Origin: Straminergon stramineum
Lineage: Eukaryota; Streptophyta; Bryopsida; Hypnales; Calliergonaceae
DNA length: 64,000 nt
Assembly: GCA_963920665.1 (NCBI GenBank)
Contig: OY987266.1
Coordinates: forward strand, 13,459,001-13,523,000
Direction: 5' to 3'
Position 1 is the stretch's first letter, and each line of letters starts with the position of its first letter. Below, piece by piece: positions 34,892 to 47,488 of the stretch. A model generated the notes under the pieces. It was not told where the DNA came from and ran no database searches. It saw only the letters and a list, made by a program, of their open reading frames with translations. A program made the translations under genes and the position numbers.

Positions 34892-35453
34892 AGTTTGGCT
34901 TCATATACTTTGTTTGAAGTATAGCGTTCAATGAGTTGGATCAAGTCCAATATGTTGTTAGCTACATATGGTAAAGTGTTATTTGTTTTCTTATACGTCT
35001 ACAATATGCTTTCACATTACTATGAAGGATATCATTTTGATTTCTTATAAATTAGGGGTTGGAGATTTAGATTCATGAATGTTTAACTATAGCTTACTAC
35101 GAGTAGTATTCAAAGCTTTGGTTTCTTTTTGGGGAGTAATATGTTTGGATGTTACACTTGCAACATTCAAATTGCAAGTACAATATGTATACCGTATTAA
35201 TATATTTCATATGGCATTTTATATATACTTGTTTGCAAAAGATGTGCAATTTTTGACCATATACAATACAATCTTCTTTTCAAAACATTATATTCATTGC
35301 ATGACTCTCATTTTCATAGAAATTGCTACTTTAATTTAATTAATTAAGTAATCATCAAGTTGAATTACAACTCACTCAATTCACTAATTGTACCTTTGAA
35401 GGCCAAATACTAATATGAGAGGGCGACACTCTCCCATTTTAATGAATATGATG
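34892..35453. other. 3' flank of the transposase pseudogene
   Basis: AT-rich; no feature recognised. Confidence 0.4.
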
Positions 35454-35591
35454 TTTGAATAGCTTTCAGGAATCAAGACCTATAGGAAGCTATAATTATG
35501 CACATACTTTGTTACTGTCTTTGGATTGGTGTCCGTCAAATTAACACTATTATTTTATGTGCGAGATGTTGACGTTTCTTGTCTTTCATAG

Positions 35592-35723
35592 ATGGCGAGG
35601 CTCAATAATGGATTGGTGTTGTTCGATGCTATTTTAATCAAGCCCATGCTTCAAATTGTATGGACTTTCTTTTCAATATTCATCGGTTTCATGTATTTTG
35701 AAGAATATTGGGGTTATTGAGTT
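35592..35723 (+). pseudogene. Captured exon fragment resembling a NIPA-type magnesium transporter
   Basis: After a plausible 3' splice site (TTTCATAG) a 43-codon frame reads MARLNNGLVLFDAILIKP and MLQIVWTFFSIFIGFMYF. The spacing and the FDA..P..Q..WTFFSI..GF.YF pattern recall the plant NIPA (DUF803) membrane family. The match is from memory and the fragment is short. No other exons are recognised. Confidence 0.4.
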
Positions 35724-36063
35724 CATTGTAAAGGTTTGGAATTTGGGTGCATCTAATCTCAACAAGTAAAGAATCTTTTGCAAAGTCTTCAAGCATCTAA
35801 GATTCTATCGTGTGGCAGGTATTGGACAATTTCCGAACCACAATGGTTGGCGTTGGTGTTTAATTTGGCTCTCTTTGTGAGCATGTCGATTCTTGCTCCT
35901 CAAGCTTCCTAGGTCTCTAATTAACTTACTACTACAAAACTTGAAACATCATTTGTGAGACAATAATGCGTGCAGCTAGTGGTACCTAGCACTAGAGTCC
36001 CTGTGATAAATCCAGTTGTGCGAGGTGCATTGTTTTGGCGTCTTGCTTCTAGGGATTTCTAAG

Positions 36064-36437
36064 TGAGACCAGAAACCCTACTTAATGAAGGATACCTCTC
36101 GACCTAAAGTCAACCCACGTAGACAGGTGGATGTCAATATTGTCATGTTTTTGAAGTTTACAATTGAAGTGGCTTTGCCATTGGAAGAATGGTGCCACTT
36201 CTCACCGCAGTGGCACAAAGACAAAACGTAGTGGGATTGTCCACAATCCAAAACGTCCCATACTTCCCATTGGTGAAAGATCATATATTTCAGAATTTTC
36301 CAGGCTTGTCGTTGGTGGTAAGCGACGCCTTTGCTTCCAGTGTGCTGAAATGCAAATTTAGAGCCTTTCTTTCTGGATGCTTGCAATGCTTCTACTACAG
36401 AAATGCAGTCGCACTTCCAGATTAGATCGATCATCAA
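36064..36437. other. Unrecognised frames inside the segmental repeat
   Basis: Overlapping frames occur on both strands (for example plus-strand QNVPYFPLVKDHIFQNFPG) and are preserved in both repeat copies. No family recognised, and I infer no function. Confidence 0.25.
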
Positions 36438-37280
36438 AATGTGTTTTGAAATATATATGATGTTTTAAATGCAAATGAATGAGTTACAAGGGTGAGCATT
36501 GGTACTGTACAACTATATATGCATGTCTTATGAATCATTGTTTTCTCCTATTTCAGTCTTGGATTGATGATACTATAGATTTGCATCTCTTTAACATGTG
36601 AACACATGCAGCTAGGAGTGTGATTTTGGGGTGGTCTTTGATAGAGTTGTAGAGATCTTTGGGTACAACAGTCATTCAGTCAAATTTGTTGTGAATAGAG
36701 TTTAACCATTATGTATGAATTTCTTATGCAATTGCCATGGTGAGAATGGGAAGCTGTCACTACTACCTTATTCAACTACAAGGACTGGCACTTCATGCTG
36801 AATATTTAATTAAATTTGGGAAATTCTATTTTGACACATGCGTAAAGTAGGAATATTCCTTCAAAATTCATATTTTTTTGATACACAATTTTATTTCGTT
36901 TTTAAATTCCTAACATTCCGTCATCTATTTTTAGAATTATTTTTTGCCAACCTCAATGACTGGGTACGATATCCATAATACTCTATAGCAAACAAAAATT
37001 GATGACCATACACAATTACCATAAACAATTAGTCAAATCATGCTTGCACCCAAGTTGGTAATAGAAAGTCAAACACGACACCAGTAGTGTAAGAATTGAG
37101 GAGTTGCTTGTGGTGTTGGGTTAGTACTAGAGACAAAATAAGTCTTGCATGGACGTCATTGTCTCCCTTTGTGCGGGACAATTTTTTGTAACTCACATCC
37201 CATCTTCATAGCTTGTGCAACATCCATTTTCAAAGCAATCAAAGGATTCCAAACATCACCTCCACCAATTTGAACTAGTA

Positions 37281-37934
37281 TTAACCCCTAAATGCCCAAG
37301 GCCATTTTTGAGCTTCTAGAAATTTGCTCTAAATTGAACAAAAATCCATCATTTTAATAAGTTGTATCAATTGTTTTTTAATTACTAACTATACAAATTC
37401 AAAGTAGACATATTAGAAATCACATAAGAAAAGAAAACACAACAATATCACTTACGAATTGAAAGATTATATATTTTGATCATGAGGGTGTTAAAACTAC
37501 AAAAGTGATTTGAAGTCTTTCAATCCTCTTTTCACATGTCAAATCTAAAAGTTAGTCACAAAAAAAATATAAAGTTGAAGGGCCTAACATGTATAACCCC
37601 AATCCATTAATGGCTTCTCAAAATCTACTCTACAATTTTTTAAATGACTTTCGAATGTGATTTTTTCTCTAAGTTCAAGTGTATTTGACACTCATTTCCA
37701 AGAGCCCCTAACACTACAAAAAGTCAAGATTGCAATAGACACCCTTGCACAAAATCTTGAATCGAAAAATCATAATGAATCATTTTCAAAATAGAATTTT
37801 TGATGCTAAAACTAGACTTTCAAAAGAATTTTTCAAAAATATAAACTACTAAAAACAACAACTTAGTTAAGTTTTATCTAACTTCAAAGTATTGTTGACA
37901 CCAAAATTTGGAGCCTCAAGCATGTAGGGATTAA
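37281..37934. mobile_element. MITE-like element, TTAACCCCTAAATGC family, copy 3
   Basis: Starts TTAACCCCTAAATGCCC and ends TGTAGGGATTAA. It is 654 bp, non-coding, and nested in the segmental repeat. The other repeat copy carries the same insertion (58853-59508), so it predates the duplication. Confidence 0.65.
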
Positions 37935-38001
37935 GGGCTACTTCACACTACAACCAAAGGTCAAGAATCCATCAATATTCACCAATTAGATTTCAAAAAA
38001 C

Positions 38002-38295
38002 TAAGGGGGGATAGTGAGCAGTTGGAGTAGCAACATACATGTGAACAATTGATAGGGTATGTTAAAGAAATGGGGGCTAAAAATTATAAATGGGTTTAGA
38101 GTAATATAGGGTATCGAAAATGGCATTGGATGTCTTTAATGTACTATAGGGTATGGAATAATAGGTCCCACTAGAAAATTACATAATGATAGCATGTGAA
38201 AAATAAAATAAAAAAATAATTCATACCCCCGTATAAAATAATTTGTGGTTGTTTGCACCTATATCCTTATTTTTTTAACACACTAACCCCCTGTG
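38002..38295. mobile_element. hAT-like MITE, 294 bp, with 8 bp target-site duplication
   Basis: Flanked by perfect CAAAAAAC duplications (37994-38001 and 38296-38303). Terminal repeats are TAAGGGGGGATAGTG and the complement of CACTAACCCCCTGTG. The other segmental copy has an empty site (CAAAAAAT, 59568-59575). An 8 bp duplication with G-rich ends fits the hAT superfamily. Confidence 0.8.
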
Positions 38296-38337
38296 CAAAA
38301 AACAAGGATTTCGGCCTCTCAAGCCTTCACACTAGGA

Positions 38338-39060
38338 GACATACTCATGGGCGGGCCGCCCGCCCGCATTAGAAAAAATTTCAGCAGGGGTTACTTCCCT
38401 TTGAGAAGTTCCCCTCAAAGGAACACATAGCCCCTTTGAAGAATAGTGGTCACTATTCATCATCAATGATGATGAGGAATAGTGCCATAGTATTAAAATA
38501 TTTAAAAACATATATTTTTTAATTAAAAAATATTTTAAAATAATATTAAGAATAATATTAAAATAATAATAAAAATCTGACGTGGTCGCACTAATGCTAA
38601 TTAGATCTCACAATTTTATAATTTATAATTTATTTTAAGATTAATGTTTTAATTATTTTTTTTAATATTTTTTTAATTCTTAAACTGAATTGTCTTGTGT
38701 GAATGAGGCTTTGTAGTTTGCTGGCTGGGGAAAAAAATAAATAAATAAATAAATTCTTTTTTTTCGAATTTTTTTTCCCCAGCCATAGTTCCTTGCCGTT
38801 CCCTATTGTCCATGACTCAAAGCCCCTTAGAGGGTTCATATTTTTTCTAATGCATTCGATGAGAATGGAGGCCTATAGAAGACCATGAGTTCCCTAGAAG
38901 TTCCCCTCGTAAAGCCTTTGTAAGGGGCTGTTGGGGGGAATGAAGCTAACGTGGTCGGAAGGCGACCACATCAGACCATAGAATAATGGCAAAGTGCAGG
39001 AAATGACACCTCCCTCTCCGACAACCCGGGTGCAGGATTACAACAGTCATGGTCGGTGAA
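38338..39060. other. Spacer with GC hairpin and simple repeat
   Basis: Contains a strong hairpin GGGCGGG-CCG-CCCGCCC near 38348-38364, a second hairpin GTGGTCG...CGACCAC near 38951-38969, and an AAAT repeat near 38731-38752. No gene seen. Confidence 0.55.
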
Positions 39061-41470
39061 GCATGGAACAAGCCCATCATCATTTTCCCCCTTTCTCATT
39101 CTGGCCGCAGGTTTTCAAGGAATTGAAGTATCGTTCATAATTTTGTAGCAATTGCATGACAATCATTTTGTTGTCTTCTCTTTCAGTGTCAATACTTTGT
39201 TGTTTATGTATATGCTTAGGTATGAAGATTCAAATTGTAGATGAACGAGGAAGTAGAGGCATCAAGAATGTTCACCAACGCGTGTAGTTGAGTGCTCATC
39301 CGTATCGTTCATCACATCTATTGTTGTTCAAGGTGGAAGTTTTCTTCTTCTTAATGTAATTGAAAAGCTAGATTTTTTTGGCACTACCATACATGTTCTG
39401 CCTTTAGGATTTTCAATTTCCAGAGTATAGTGTCTTCATTTTTACATTGACTAGTCATGAAGCCGATGGAAATAACATGTGATAGAGATTGCACTTTTCT
39501 CTCCCATGGTGAAAGTTTTCAAAGTTTTCAATGATGTCCATTACAGAAGCTACTAAAAATGACTTTGTCATAAAGTTTTTAGGAACTTCTAAACTTCACG
39601 TACTGAGATCACAAACAAGTGAGCAATTGAAGGTTCACAAAAAGTATGATAGTAGGTTCAGGTAGTTGCATTCAAAATCAACGAATAGTTTGTTGTTCTT
39701 TGCTCATTTCTAGATCAATGTTTCTTAGCGATAGGTATTTGTCAAATTGGATTGCTTTGATGTACGCAATCACAGTTCTCAAAATTGTCTAAGTACTTTG
39801 CCATCAATATTCCATCATACGCTACTTTCCTTCTACAGATTGCTAATGGAGACAGAATGAAGACAACGTTGACTGGAAGTGAAGTGGCCTAGATTTGCAA
39901 GCATTTTTGCTTAGAGGAGGAAGAAATTTTGCTTCGTCTACGACATGAAGACAGGTATGTGATGTTTTGAGTGCTTCCTTGCAAAGGATTGTTGTGCCAT
40001 GCTTGAAAGCATTGTCCTAACTCTAGAAACGTGAATTGAAAATTGTATCAAACCCTAGGAAGCTTCATTGCCGTAACCTTAATTTATAATTACTAGAGGG
40101 CGTCTTTACATTCCTGGAGTGATGATAAACAACGATGGCATGCAATGGAATGCTCAAACTTTAAATTCAAATTTCCTACAACTGCCTTGCGTGTCTGTTT
40201 TGAGCTTTGTATCGGTCAAGTCAATAAGGTAGTGAAAATCCTAAGCTCCCAAGTATATGAATCATTGTAGTCGAAACCTCGTCAAAAGCCCACTGCTGTC
40301 TTGGTGGCTCATTGCAAGAGGGAACAATTTATTGCAAACTACATAGCAAGCACTACAATTGGAGACTTTGAAGGTGAAATTACTTCACTTTGTTCAATTT
40401 CCCATCACTTGCATATGAGGTTCGATCGCAGTGTAGTTGAAGACCTCAAAGTTGAAATTAGTTCATTTGCATGAATTGGATGCTCTAATTGGATTCCATA
40501 TTGAGAGTTGAAGGTCCAAATCAATTGTAGCATCAACTGGCTGCTTGGATTGTGCTATAGTGTGAGACTATATGTAGTGTGGTTGAAATTTTCATGGAAT
40601 TTGGGCTTTGCATCACTTGGGTAATTCAACTCACTTTCACCTTCACATTTGGAAAGGTCAATTTCTGCTTCTACATGACTTGCATGCTTCAATTGTGGTG
40701 CTCAACAAGATTGGGAAGGTGGAATTCGACATTTGGTAGACCTAAATGCTTCTATTGTGATGCAGAATGATACTTTCAAGGTGGAATTCGACTTCTGTAC
40801 TTCTTGTATGCTTCAATTGCTTGTGAAGATGAGAATTCGACATTGACATTCAAAATTTCCATGACTTTGATGCTTTCATTGCATTGTGGTGTACGACTTG
40901 GAAGGTTTTTTCAAGCTCAGCATCACTTTCATGCTTCCATTGCGCTTCACTTTGAGATTGAGATAGTATATTCTTGGGATTCTTGTCTTTTATGAATTTC
41001 AATTGTGGTGTAGGCTGAGACTTCGAAGCTGAAATGTGGACTGTGCATGACTTGGCAATTTTGCTTCCAATTGACAAGGAAACTTTCCTTTAATGTAGAA
41101 TTTGACTTCTACTTGTCTTGCATGCTACAATTGAGTTGCATAGTAATTGAACCCTACGCAACTATGCTTCTATTACCAGGATACGCCTATATTGAACTTG
41201 TACACAATCATTTCAACCATTCTCTATTCAATTATAACTACATGCTTTCCTCGTTGGCCTCAACAGTGTGATAACCTTGAAAAGAATAGGAAAACAAAGC
41301 CTTTGCTTATTAGCACCAATTGGTTGGACCCCTTGCTTGCTTGCCTTTTTAAAAGAAAAATTATTTTCAATTAATTTTGTTTCTGCTTCGTTTTGCTTGC
41401 CAATAAGCATGTTCAACTCGGGTGTCCTAATACTTTATTTCAAGTTGATGGTGGATTGGTAATGCAGAGG
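39060..41470 (+). other. Repeat-rich leader-like region upstream of an unrecognised pseudogene
   Basis: No coding frame is convincing. From ~40380 to 41150 a degenerate ~75-85 bp unit recurs, with phrases TGCATGCTTCAATTG, GGAATTCGACTTCTAC and GACTTGGAAGGT. Position and composition resemble the intron/leader of a plus-strand gene, like the region before 32075. Confidence 0.4.
40590..41150. repeat. Degenerate tandem repeat, ~75-85 bp unit, about seven copies
   Basis: CATGCTTCAATTG-like phrases appear at about 40683, 40746, 40809, 40870, 40930, 40995 and 41128, each paired with GGAATTCGAC- or TTCGAAG-like sequence. Strongly diverged. Confidence 0.55.
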
Positions 41471-41478
41471 CGACAAAC

Positions 41479-42990
41479 ATGAGGTCTCGTTGCTCTATTG
41501 GTGCCATTCTCACTTTCAATTCGAAGGACAAACATGGTGCTTGGATACCAACAAAAATTACCATTGGTAGTTGGATTACTCTACAACCTGGGAGAGAAGG
41601 TGGTCATGCTCATGATGTTGCAAAGCATGGTAATTCTTCTACATTTCGGGGTGCTTATAAAGCCAAGGTTCTGAAATTTCATGTCCCTGTAGGTTCAAGT
41701 ATAGTGTCTGAAGTGTTAGTCCTTCATGCGTACATGCATCAGCAATTGGATGTATAGGTTCAAGCCCTGAATAAAAAATGTAATTGTAAGAAAATGGTCA
41801 TATTTGTGTTTTGTTGCTTTGGCTTGTTGTGTTCATCTTCATCTAAAATTTTTCAATCACTGAATTAGGGTTATAGTGCGCTAGGCTTAAGGAAGGGCGT
41901 AGACTACTTAGCCTTCTACCCTTGTAAGGCTCTTTCTTGCACACGTGGGGAAGCTAACACAGTCATGGTCCTTTGTTCTTCTGTGTAGACATGTACCCAT
42001 TAGATTGCGTGGATTGGATTGATGTGAAGTCCATTATAGGCATAGCATGGGTTGTTCATACCGACATTAGAGAGGCACAACGAGGACAACGTACTCATGA
42101 GGAGCTATTGGACAATGGCATTTTCTTCTACAATACAATGTACAAACCAAGTAGTCAAGGTCAAGATGTGGTGTACTGCAACCAATGCCTCTCCTGGGAT
42201 TTCATGACCCAAAATGGCCACTACCGGATATGACTACTTCTGAGCACTTCAAATTTTGTTTGAGACGAGATTTTTTATTGTCCATGCGACCAACTACAGC
42301 ATCGCAATCGACACACCTACAATGGTCAATGCCCATCCATGTGATGGTTGACCTTTTCTCAAACATTGCATTCCGGAGAACACTATCCTTCATTTTCCAT
42401 AATATTCCTGATGAATGCTTCACTTCCCTAATGGATGATGGGTGTGATGTGAAATACACTGCTGCAACTACTGTCATAAAATGTGTAGTGTTTGAAGAAA
42501 CAATGATTTTCAAATATCACATTGGATGTTCTAATTTGTATGTTATATTTGAATACAATTGACTTCGACTATAGCATGGCATGCATTGGGAAGAAATAGA
42601 CCAAGCACAAAGCTTCAATATTGTGTACGTGGAGTGTGAATTGCCAAATGCAGAGAAGAAGATAGTACTTGAAGTAGGTTCTATTTGGACTCTTGTGAAT
42701 ATTTGGAATGAGGTCTCCATGCATTTGGGAAGCCACTTCTTGGACGACTTCAGCTTCCAAATTGTACAAGATGGGAGCATGGAGGAGAAGGTTAGATGCT
42801 CACCAAACTACTACTGTCCACATTGAATTTCATTCATGATGTTGGACTAAAACAATGTTTTGTGCGTTATGGACAAGTTAGTTGATGGAATGAAGCTAAC
42901 CATGTAGCAGTGGATTTGTAGACTCCAAAGATCCTCCACATTGTTGCCGAAATGCCTAGGTATATTACTAGCCACACATCTATGATAATA
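41479..42990 (+). pseudogene. Unrecognised plus-strand gene remnant
   Basis: Discontinuous frames in one direction. 41479-41757 has IGAILTFNSKDKHGAWIPTK. 41973-42233 has WIDVKSIIGIAWVV and QDVVYCNQCLSWDF. 42185-42826 in another frame has ECELPNAEKKIVLEVGSIW. The mix of sensible hydrophobic patterning, one frameshift near 42190 and scattered stops suggests a decayed transposon gene. I do not recognise a domain. Confidence 0.3.
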
Positions 42991-44560
42991 GATGTTGCAT
43001 TTAGTAGTTTGTATGAAAACTACCAAAGTGTAGAGTGATATAGAGAGCGATTGACATTTTGGCAATCCGCTATATAAGTGCAAAGTTATTGATGTCCCCA
43101 CTTGAGAATGCGTGCTATACATACCTTCTACGATAATTGTGCACAATTTTTGATACATGTTTCAAAATCAAGTTCTTCACATTGGAATTGCTTCATGGAG
43201 GGGCTTTTTAGCAATTCATGAAGTGGTAGTTGTCTATGTCAAGAATGAAGAATGCTTCCAACTAAATTGTTCGTGAATGTATTAAATAGGATATTGCTTC
43301 TTGTGTCGTCAACTTCTTTAATATGCAAGTTGTTGACATGTGCACCTCATTTCTGTAGCTCTCTATAAATTTGCAGATGAATGGGACCAAAAAGTAGCGC
43401 AAAGATGTGTTGTTGGAGGAACACAATTGGATTTGGGTGGAATTATGTGATCTTTTCATTGCCGATATACGTAATTCTGGGTCCTTCAATTATTGCGAGT
43501 GCTTCGGATTTGGAAGGTGCCCAACATAGTAAAATTGAAATTACTATTTGTGGTCAATGCTAGAAAAAGCAAGCTTGCATCTCTCAAGTAAAATGGAAAT
43601 ATTTAGAGATGAAAACAAAGTTGCGCAAGTGCAACTAGTTGCGAGGTAGTGCACCCCTTGCTTGCCATGACATCAACAAAATGTACTTAAAAGTTTTCTC
43701 TGGACCTTCTTCAATAGTTTTATGAAACGGTAGTCACTTTTTGATGATCTAGTTTCAAACTCGAGACTTTTTTCAAAGGAATGTTGTAGTCTATGGAGTT
43801 ACATGTTGGTTTTTGAGTTTTATATTTACTGTATTTCCTATCATTGCCTGAGTAGCAACTCTCTTCTTGCAACAGGGAGGGGCAAGAGTTGTCCACCAAG
43901 AATATGCACAAGTGGGTGCATGCACTTCATAATATTCATGTAACCATGGCCTTGTGTCCTTCCACCCTACATTGGAAACCAAGAGTCTGATTCTTTACAA
44001 CTATGTTGATCATGTATTGCCTACTTCCAGGACTTCCATGTTTTTTCATCAAACTACTTGATTGAACCAAAATTGTGTTGTATTGTACATTACTACTCTA
44101 TTCAATAACAACAGTAACCAAGACAGGTTGACCGACATCGGCAACTTGGAAGAAGAATTTCTCAACAGTGATGTAACTAGTAAGGAACTAATCAGCATAC
44201 TCAATAGCAATCTGGTGCTCTCATTCTCTAGACTATCTGCTCCTGCACACTATTTTTTCCTTTGTATTTCAAGTAATCAATTGAGGGTGCCAACTGTAAG
44301 GTGATTGTTTTTTCTTCATGAAGGATGTTGAGATTATGCTAGCATGTTGGTCTTATCAACCTAGTGTAGGACTCTCTTCTATTGTTTTGGCAAAGCGGCC
44401 ATGTTATTGATGACATGTACTTTGGTTGGACACAAAAAATGAGTTCAAAATGCAAGCTACACTTGCTAATGATATATGCAGGTACAACTCTACACAAGGT
44501 AGATGCAACGAAGTGTCTTAGTTGGATGAAAGTTCCACTTTAGGACACCTCCCTACTATT
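42991..44560. other. No feature recognised
   Basis: Short frames on both strands without consistent coding signal. Confidence 0.4.
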
Positions 44561-44565
44561 TCATT

Positions 44566-45111
44566 TTGCACAGTGTTATGGATGGACTAATTCTATCTCA
44601 CTTAGAAGTCCTTAGAAAGGCCTTATCTAACAAATTTCATGTGAATGCAATGACTCCTCATTATGAAACAAATCGTAAAGTTAAGGCTTTCGATACTGTG
44701 CATCAGTGTTCCTTGTCATTGTCATCAATATGCTTTTCAGAATTTTATTGACTCATCTCCTTTGGCCGCATTATGCAATTGCCTAAGTTAAGTGATGAAG
44801 ACATGAGTGGAGTAAATAACTTGGAAAATTTGGGAATTCAAGTGCTAGAGAAACAAATGTCATATGGAGTGGAGAAGTTTTTTTTGAATTTTTGTGCCCA
44901 AACAGTGATACATATCATAGCCCAAATGATGGTTGTTGCATTTGTGTCAGATGGTGAATTCTCTTATTTTCTAAATCAAGTTCGTATACCATTTCCTATT
45001 GGCAGGCTAGAGAACTTGCAAAAAAAGCTAAAGAAATGGATGAGGAAGGTTGGTAGTTGCCTAGGTTCTATCCATTACTACAGATGTATCCGCAACTTTC
45101 AACTTCCATGA
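44566..45111 (+). pseudogene. Unrecognised coding remnant
   Basis: Two frames in the same phase separated by one stop (at ~44749): HSVMDGLILSHLEVLRKALS, then LPKLSDEDMSGVNNLENLGI followed by a Lys-rich end (LENLQKKLKKWMRK). Reasonable coding composition, but no family recognised. Possibly part of the same decayed element as 41479-42990. Confidence 0.25.
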
Positions 45112-45693
45112 TGACAACAATGGCAAGTTGCTTTGCAGGACTACCTTACAGAAAGTGAAAGCACGTTCAGTGAAGTAGCCATTAGTACTTGGTAAATAAC
45201 TATGAGGACAGTTCTTTGAAACTCACAATGATTAGAACATATTGTAGGGCATTAACATATAAACTAAGATGGAAACAAGTTGAAGTATTATGAAGCAACT
45301 TGGTGACAACAATTCAGTTTTAGAGAAAATGAAGTAACTACTCTCCATGTTGTAGACACATTCATGTAAGGGAAAGAAAACAATTATTCATGTTGACAAC
45401 CCATAACTCTACGACAATTAAATCTGACAGTTTTTGATAGAGCAGTTTCCCTGCTAAGTTTTTATTACTTGACTAACTAGGTACAACACGCCTAATGGAA
45501 AAGGCCTAGCATTAAGCACTGTCTCTATCATGCACATTTGACATTTTCTTCGGAATTTGTAGTCACTAGACATGTGTAGTGCTCTTCTAACACAGTTGTA
45601 GTTTTCTTTCTTTCCGTAGGACTATGCATTGCACTATCAATGGGCTATGTTCTCAATCTTTTGATAGCATGTAAGAAGCTACAAGAGAAGACA

Positions 45694-46911
45694 TTAAACC
45701 GTTGGGTAATGGTGGACAAAGTTGGATATCTCTATCAATGGTTCTTCAATCTCACTGGATTGATTCCCATGAGGTGCACATCTTGTCAACATTCTCTCCT
45801 CCACATAAAATTGCTCTTCTTCATCTTCTGCATGCTTGCCATTGTCAATCCAAAACCTATGTTGAATCCGTATGTACCAATGCTCATAGCTTTGAAGGAT
45901 TGCACTTCTTCTTAGTTTTGACCCTCCATGTTGAGTGTGTCTATGGTATGCCACTTTTGCAGCATGGTGGTTGTACTCCATTCCTTGGCAAGACCACATG
46001 GACAACGAACTATATCTCTCAATGAAGAAGGGGCCATGCTTGACAAGAGCGTGCTATGCAAGCAAAGAACAATGTCATGAGCACTTGAGGTATTGAGTAT
46101 AAAGTTCTACTCCATTGTTGATGGTCACTTGAAAAAGAGAATGTGAATAGAAGTAGAGTAAAGATGTTCTTGGATGTCTCACGATGTAGTGTGTAACAGA
46201 GTGCTCGCCAAAGTAGTTGATGAAGACTCTCCCAAAGTCCTCAATTAGAGTCTTGAAAGATGCTCGCTACTCTGTAGTCAATTTCAGTTCTGTGAAGTAG
46301 GGTATCAAGTTCTCTAGAGATTTCCACATTTGAATGCGACCATGGCATGCACGGCCATTGTCTAAGAAGTTTCTCTCTGCACACACCAAATCTTGATATA
46401 CTCTTTGTGAACCAGAGGGCATATTGCTTGGTTGGAAAAGCTTATGAGCATGTGCTCCATTTAGTGATGGTTTTCTAGGAACACTATTTGCTTTGGTTGA
46501 GAGGTTTGTATCCTCGAAAATTTGAACATCACCTCCATGCATACCAATGTTTGAGAGGATTTTCTATACATCTTCTATAGCTTCCTTTTGTAAGCCTTTG
46601 TCTCTCATGGTCCATACAAACTGAAAGTGCATGTGTAGAATATTTTTGCATATTCGATTGAATGTATGCATTGTATAGATGTGCACTCGTTCAAGGGGAA
46701 TAGGCAATATAGCATGCCATGGAGATTGGTCCTCACCTAGAGGCGTCAGATGGGTTGGAATGTTCTTAGCAAATAGTCCACTACTCCAAGTATATGGTAT
46801 ACTCTGGTATGGATATGTGCACAGGCATAGGCACAATGTACAAATATAATATTTGTCTTTGGATACGATACAATGTATGGGTTTGGTATGGCATGTAGTC
46901 ACATATTTCAT
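45694..46911 (-). pseudogene. Transposase-like pseudogene (unnamed plant family), one frame with stops
   Basis: A single minus-strand frame from 46911 to 45694 passes through at least four stops without a shift. Recognisable pieces: WHAILPIPLERVHIYTMH, FNRICKNILHMHFQFVW, GAHAHKLFQPS, GPFFIERYSSLSMWSCQGME and AAKVAYHRHTQHGG. The WSCQGME..HH.AK..Y.RHTQHGG pattern resembles proteins of repetitive elements in several eukaryotes, which I recall only as uncharacterised transposase-like. Stops at ~46561, 46264, 46077 and 46059 include TAG, TAG, TGA and TAG; the last fits a CAG change. It is convergent with the plus-strand remnants at 41.5-45.1 kb. Confidence 0.45.
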
Positions 46912-46912
46912 A

Positions 46913-47488
46913 TTCCCTCTGTCTCAAAATAAATCCATGGTTTCCAAATATATTTGTCTCAATTAATTTCGAAATTGGCTCTCTACAACTCAATGGACAA
47001 CAATTGAAGCTAGTTCAAACACCCTCAAGCAAAAGCATCCATTGATACCACACTCCAAAGGCTATATAACAATTTGATCCTTGCAAAGGGAATCAAAATA
47101 TAACCTCTAACCAACCAAAGGCAAAGAATTCAATCCACAACTGTACAAAAACTGCTACTAACAAATTTCTTGTTGAGAATTTCTTGGGGTTGAATCATAG
47201 AACATTGTTGGAATTGAATATAGAAGACATCAATAGATGTTAGTACACCAATGTTGCTCCAAGAATGATCAAAATTAATACCACTAAAGCAGTTCCAAAA
47301 AGGGCAAAAAGTTATTGATTCTACCACTTGTTTTCAACATGCATCACTTTGCTATTGACTTCCATTCTTTCTTGCCTATTGGGGTTTAGTAGAAGTTATA
47401 AGATTTATGCAATCTCTTGAAAATAGGAATATCTCATGCATTAATCTAGCCATTTCCAAGAAACCCTAGATTTATTTTGAGACGATCA
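46913..47488. mobile_element. Candidate MITE with Stowaway-like ends
   Basis: Left end CCCTCTGTCTCAAAATAAATC (from 46915, outer bases ATT) and right end GATTTATTTTGAGACGATC (47468-47486) are inverted copies over ~17 bp. The right outer bases are degraded and no TA duplication is clear. Non-coding. Confidence 0.45.

Larger units (their letters stand above)
35454..38337. repeat. Segmental repeat copy 1 (partner at 57001-59610)
   Basis: Begins TTGAATAGCTTTCAGGAATC and ends near CAAGCCTTCACACTAGGA. It is nearly identical to 57001-59610 apart from a 294 bp MITE (38002-38295) present only here and a ~24 bp stretch (after 36243) present only in the other copy. The shared end has a small GGC...GCC hairpin followed by CTAG here, loosely like a Helitron 3' end; this is weak, since the other copy reads TTAG. 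Confidence 0.85.
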
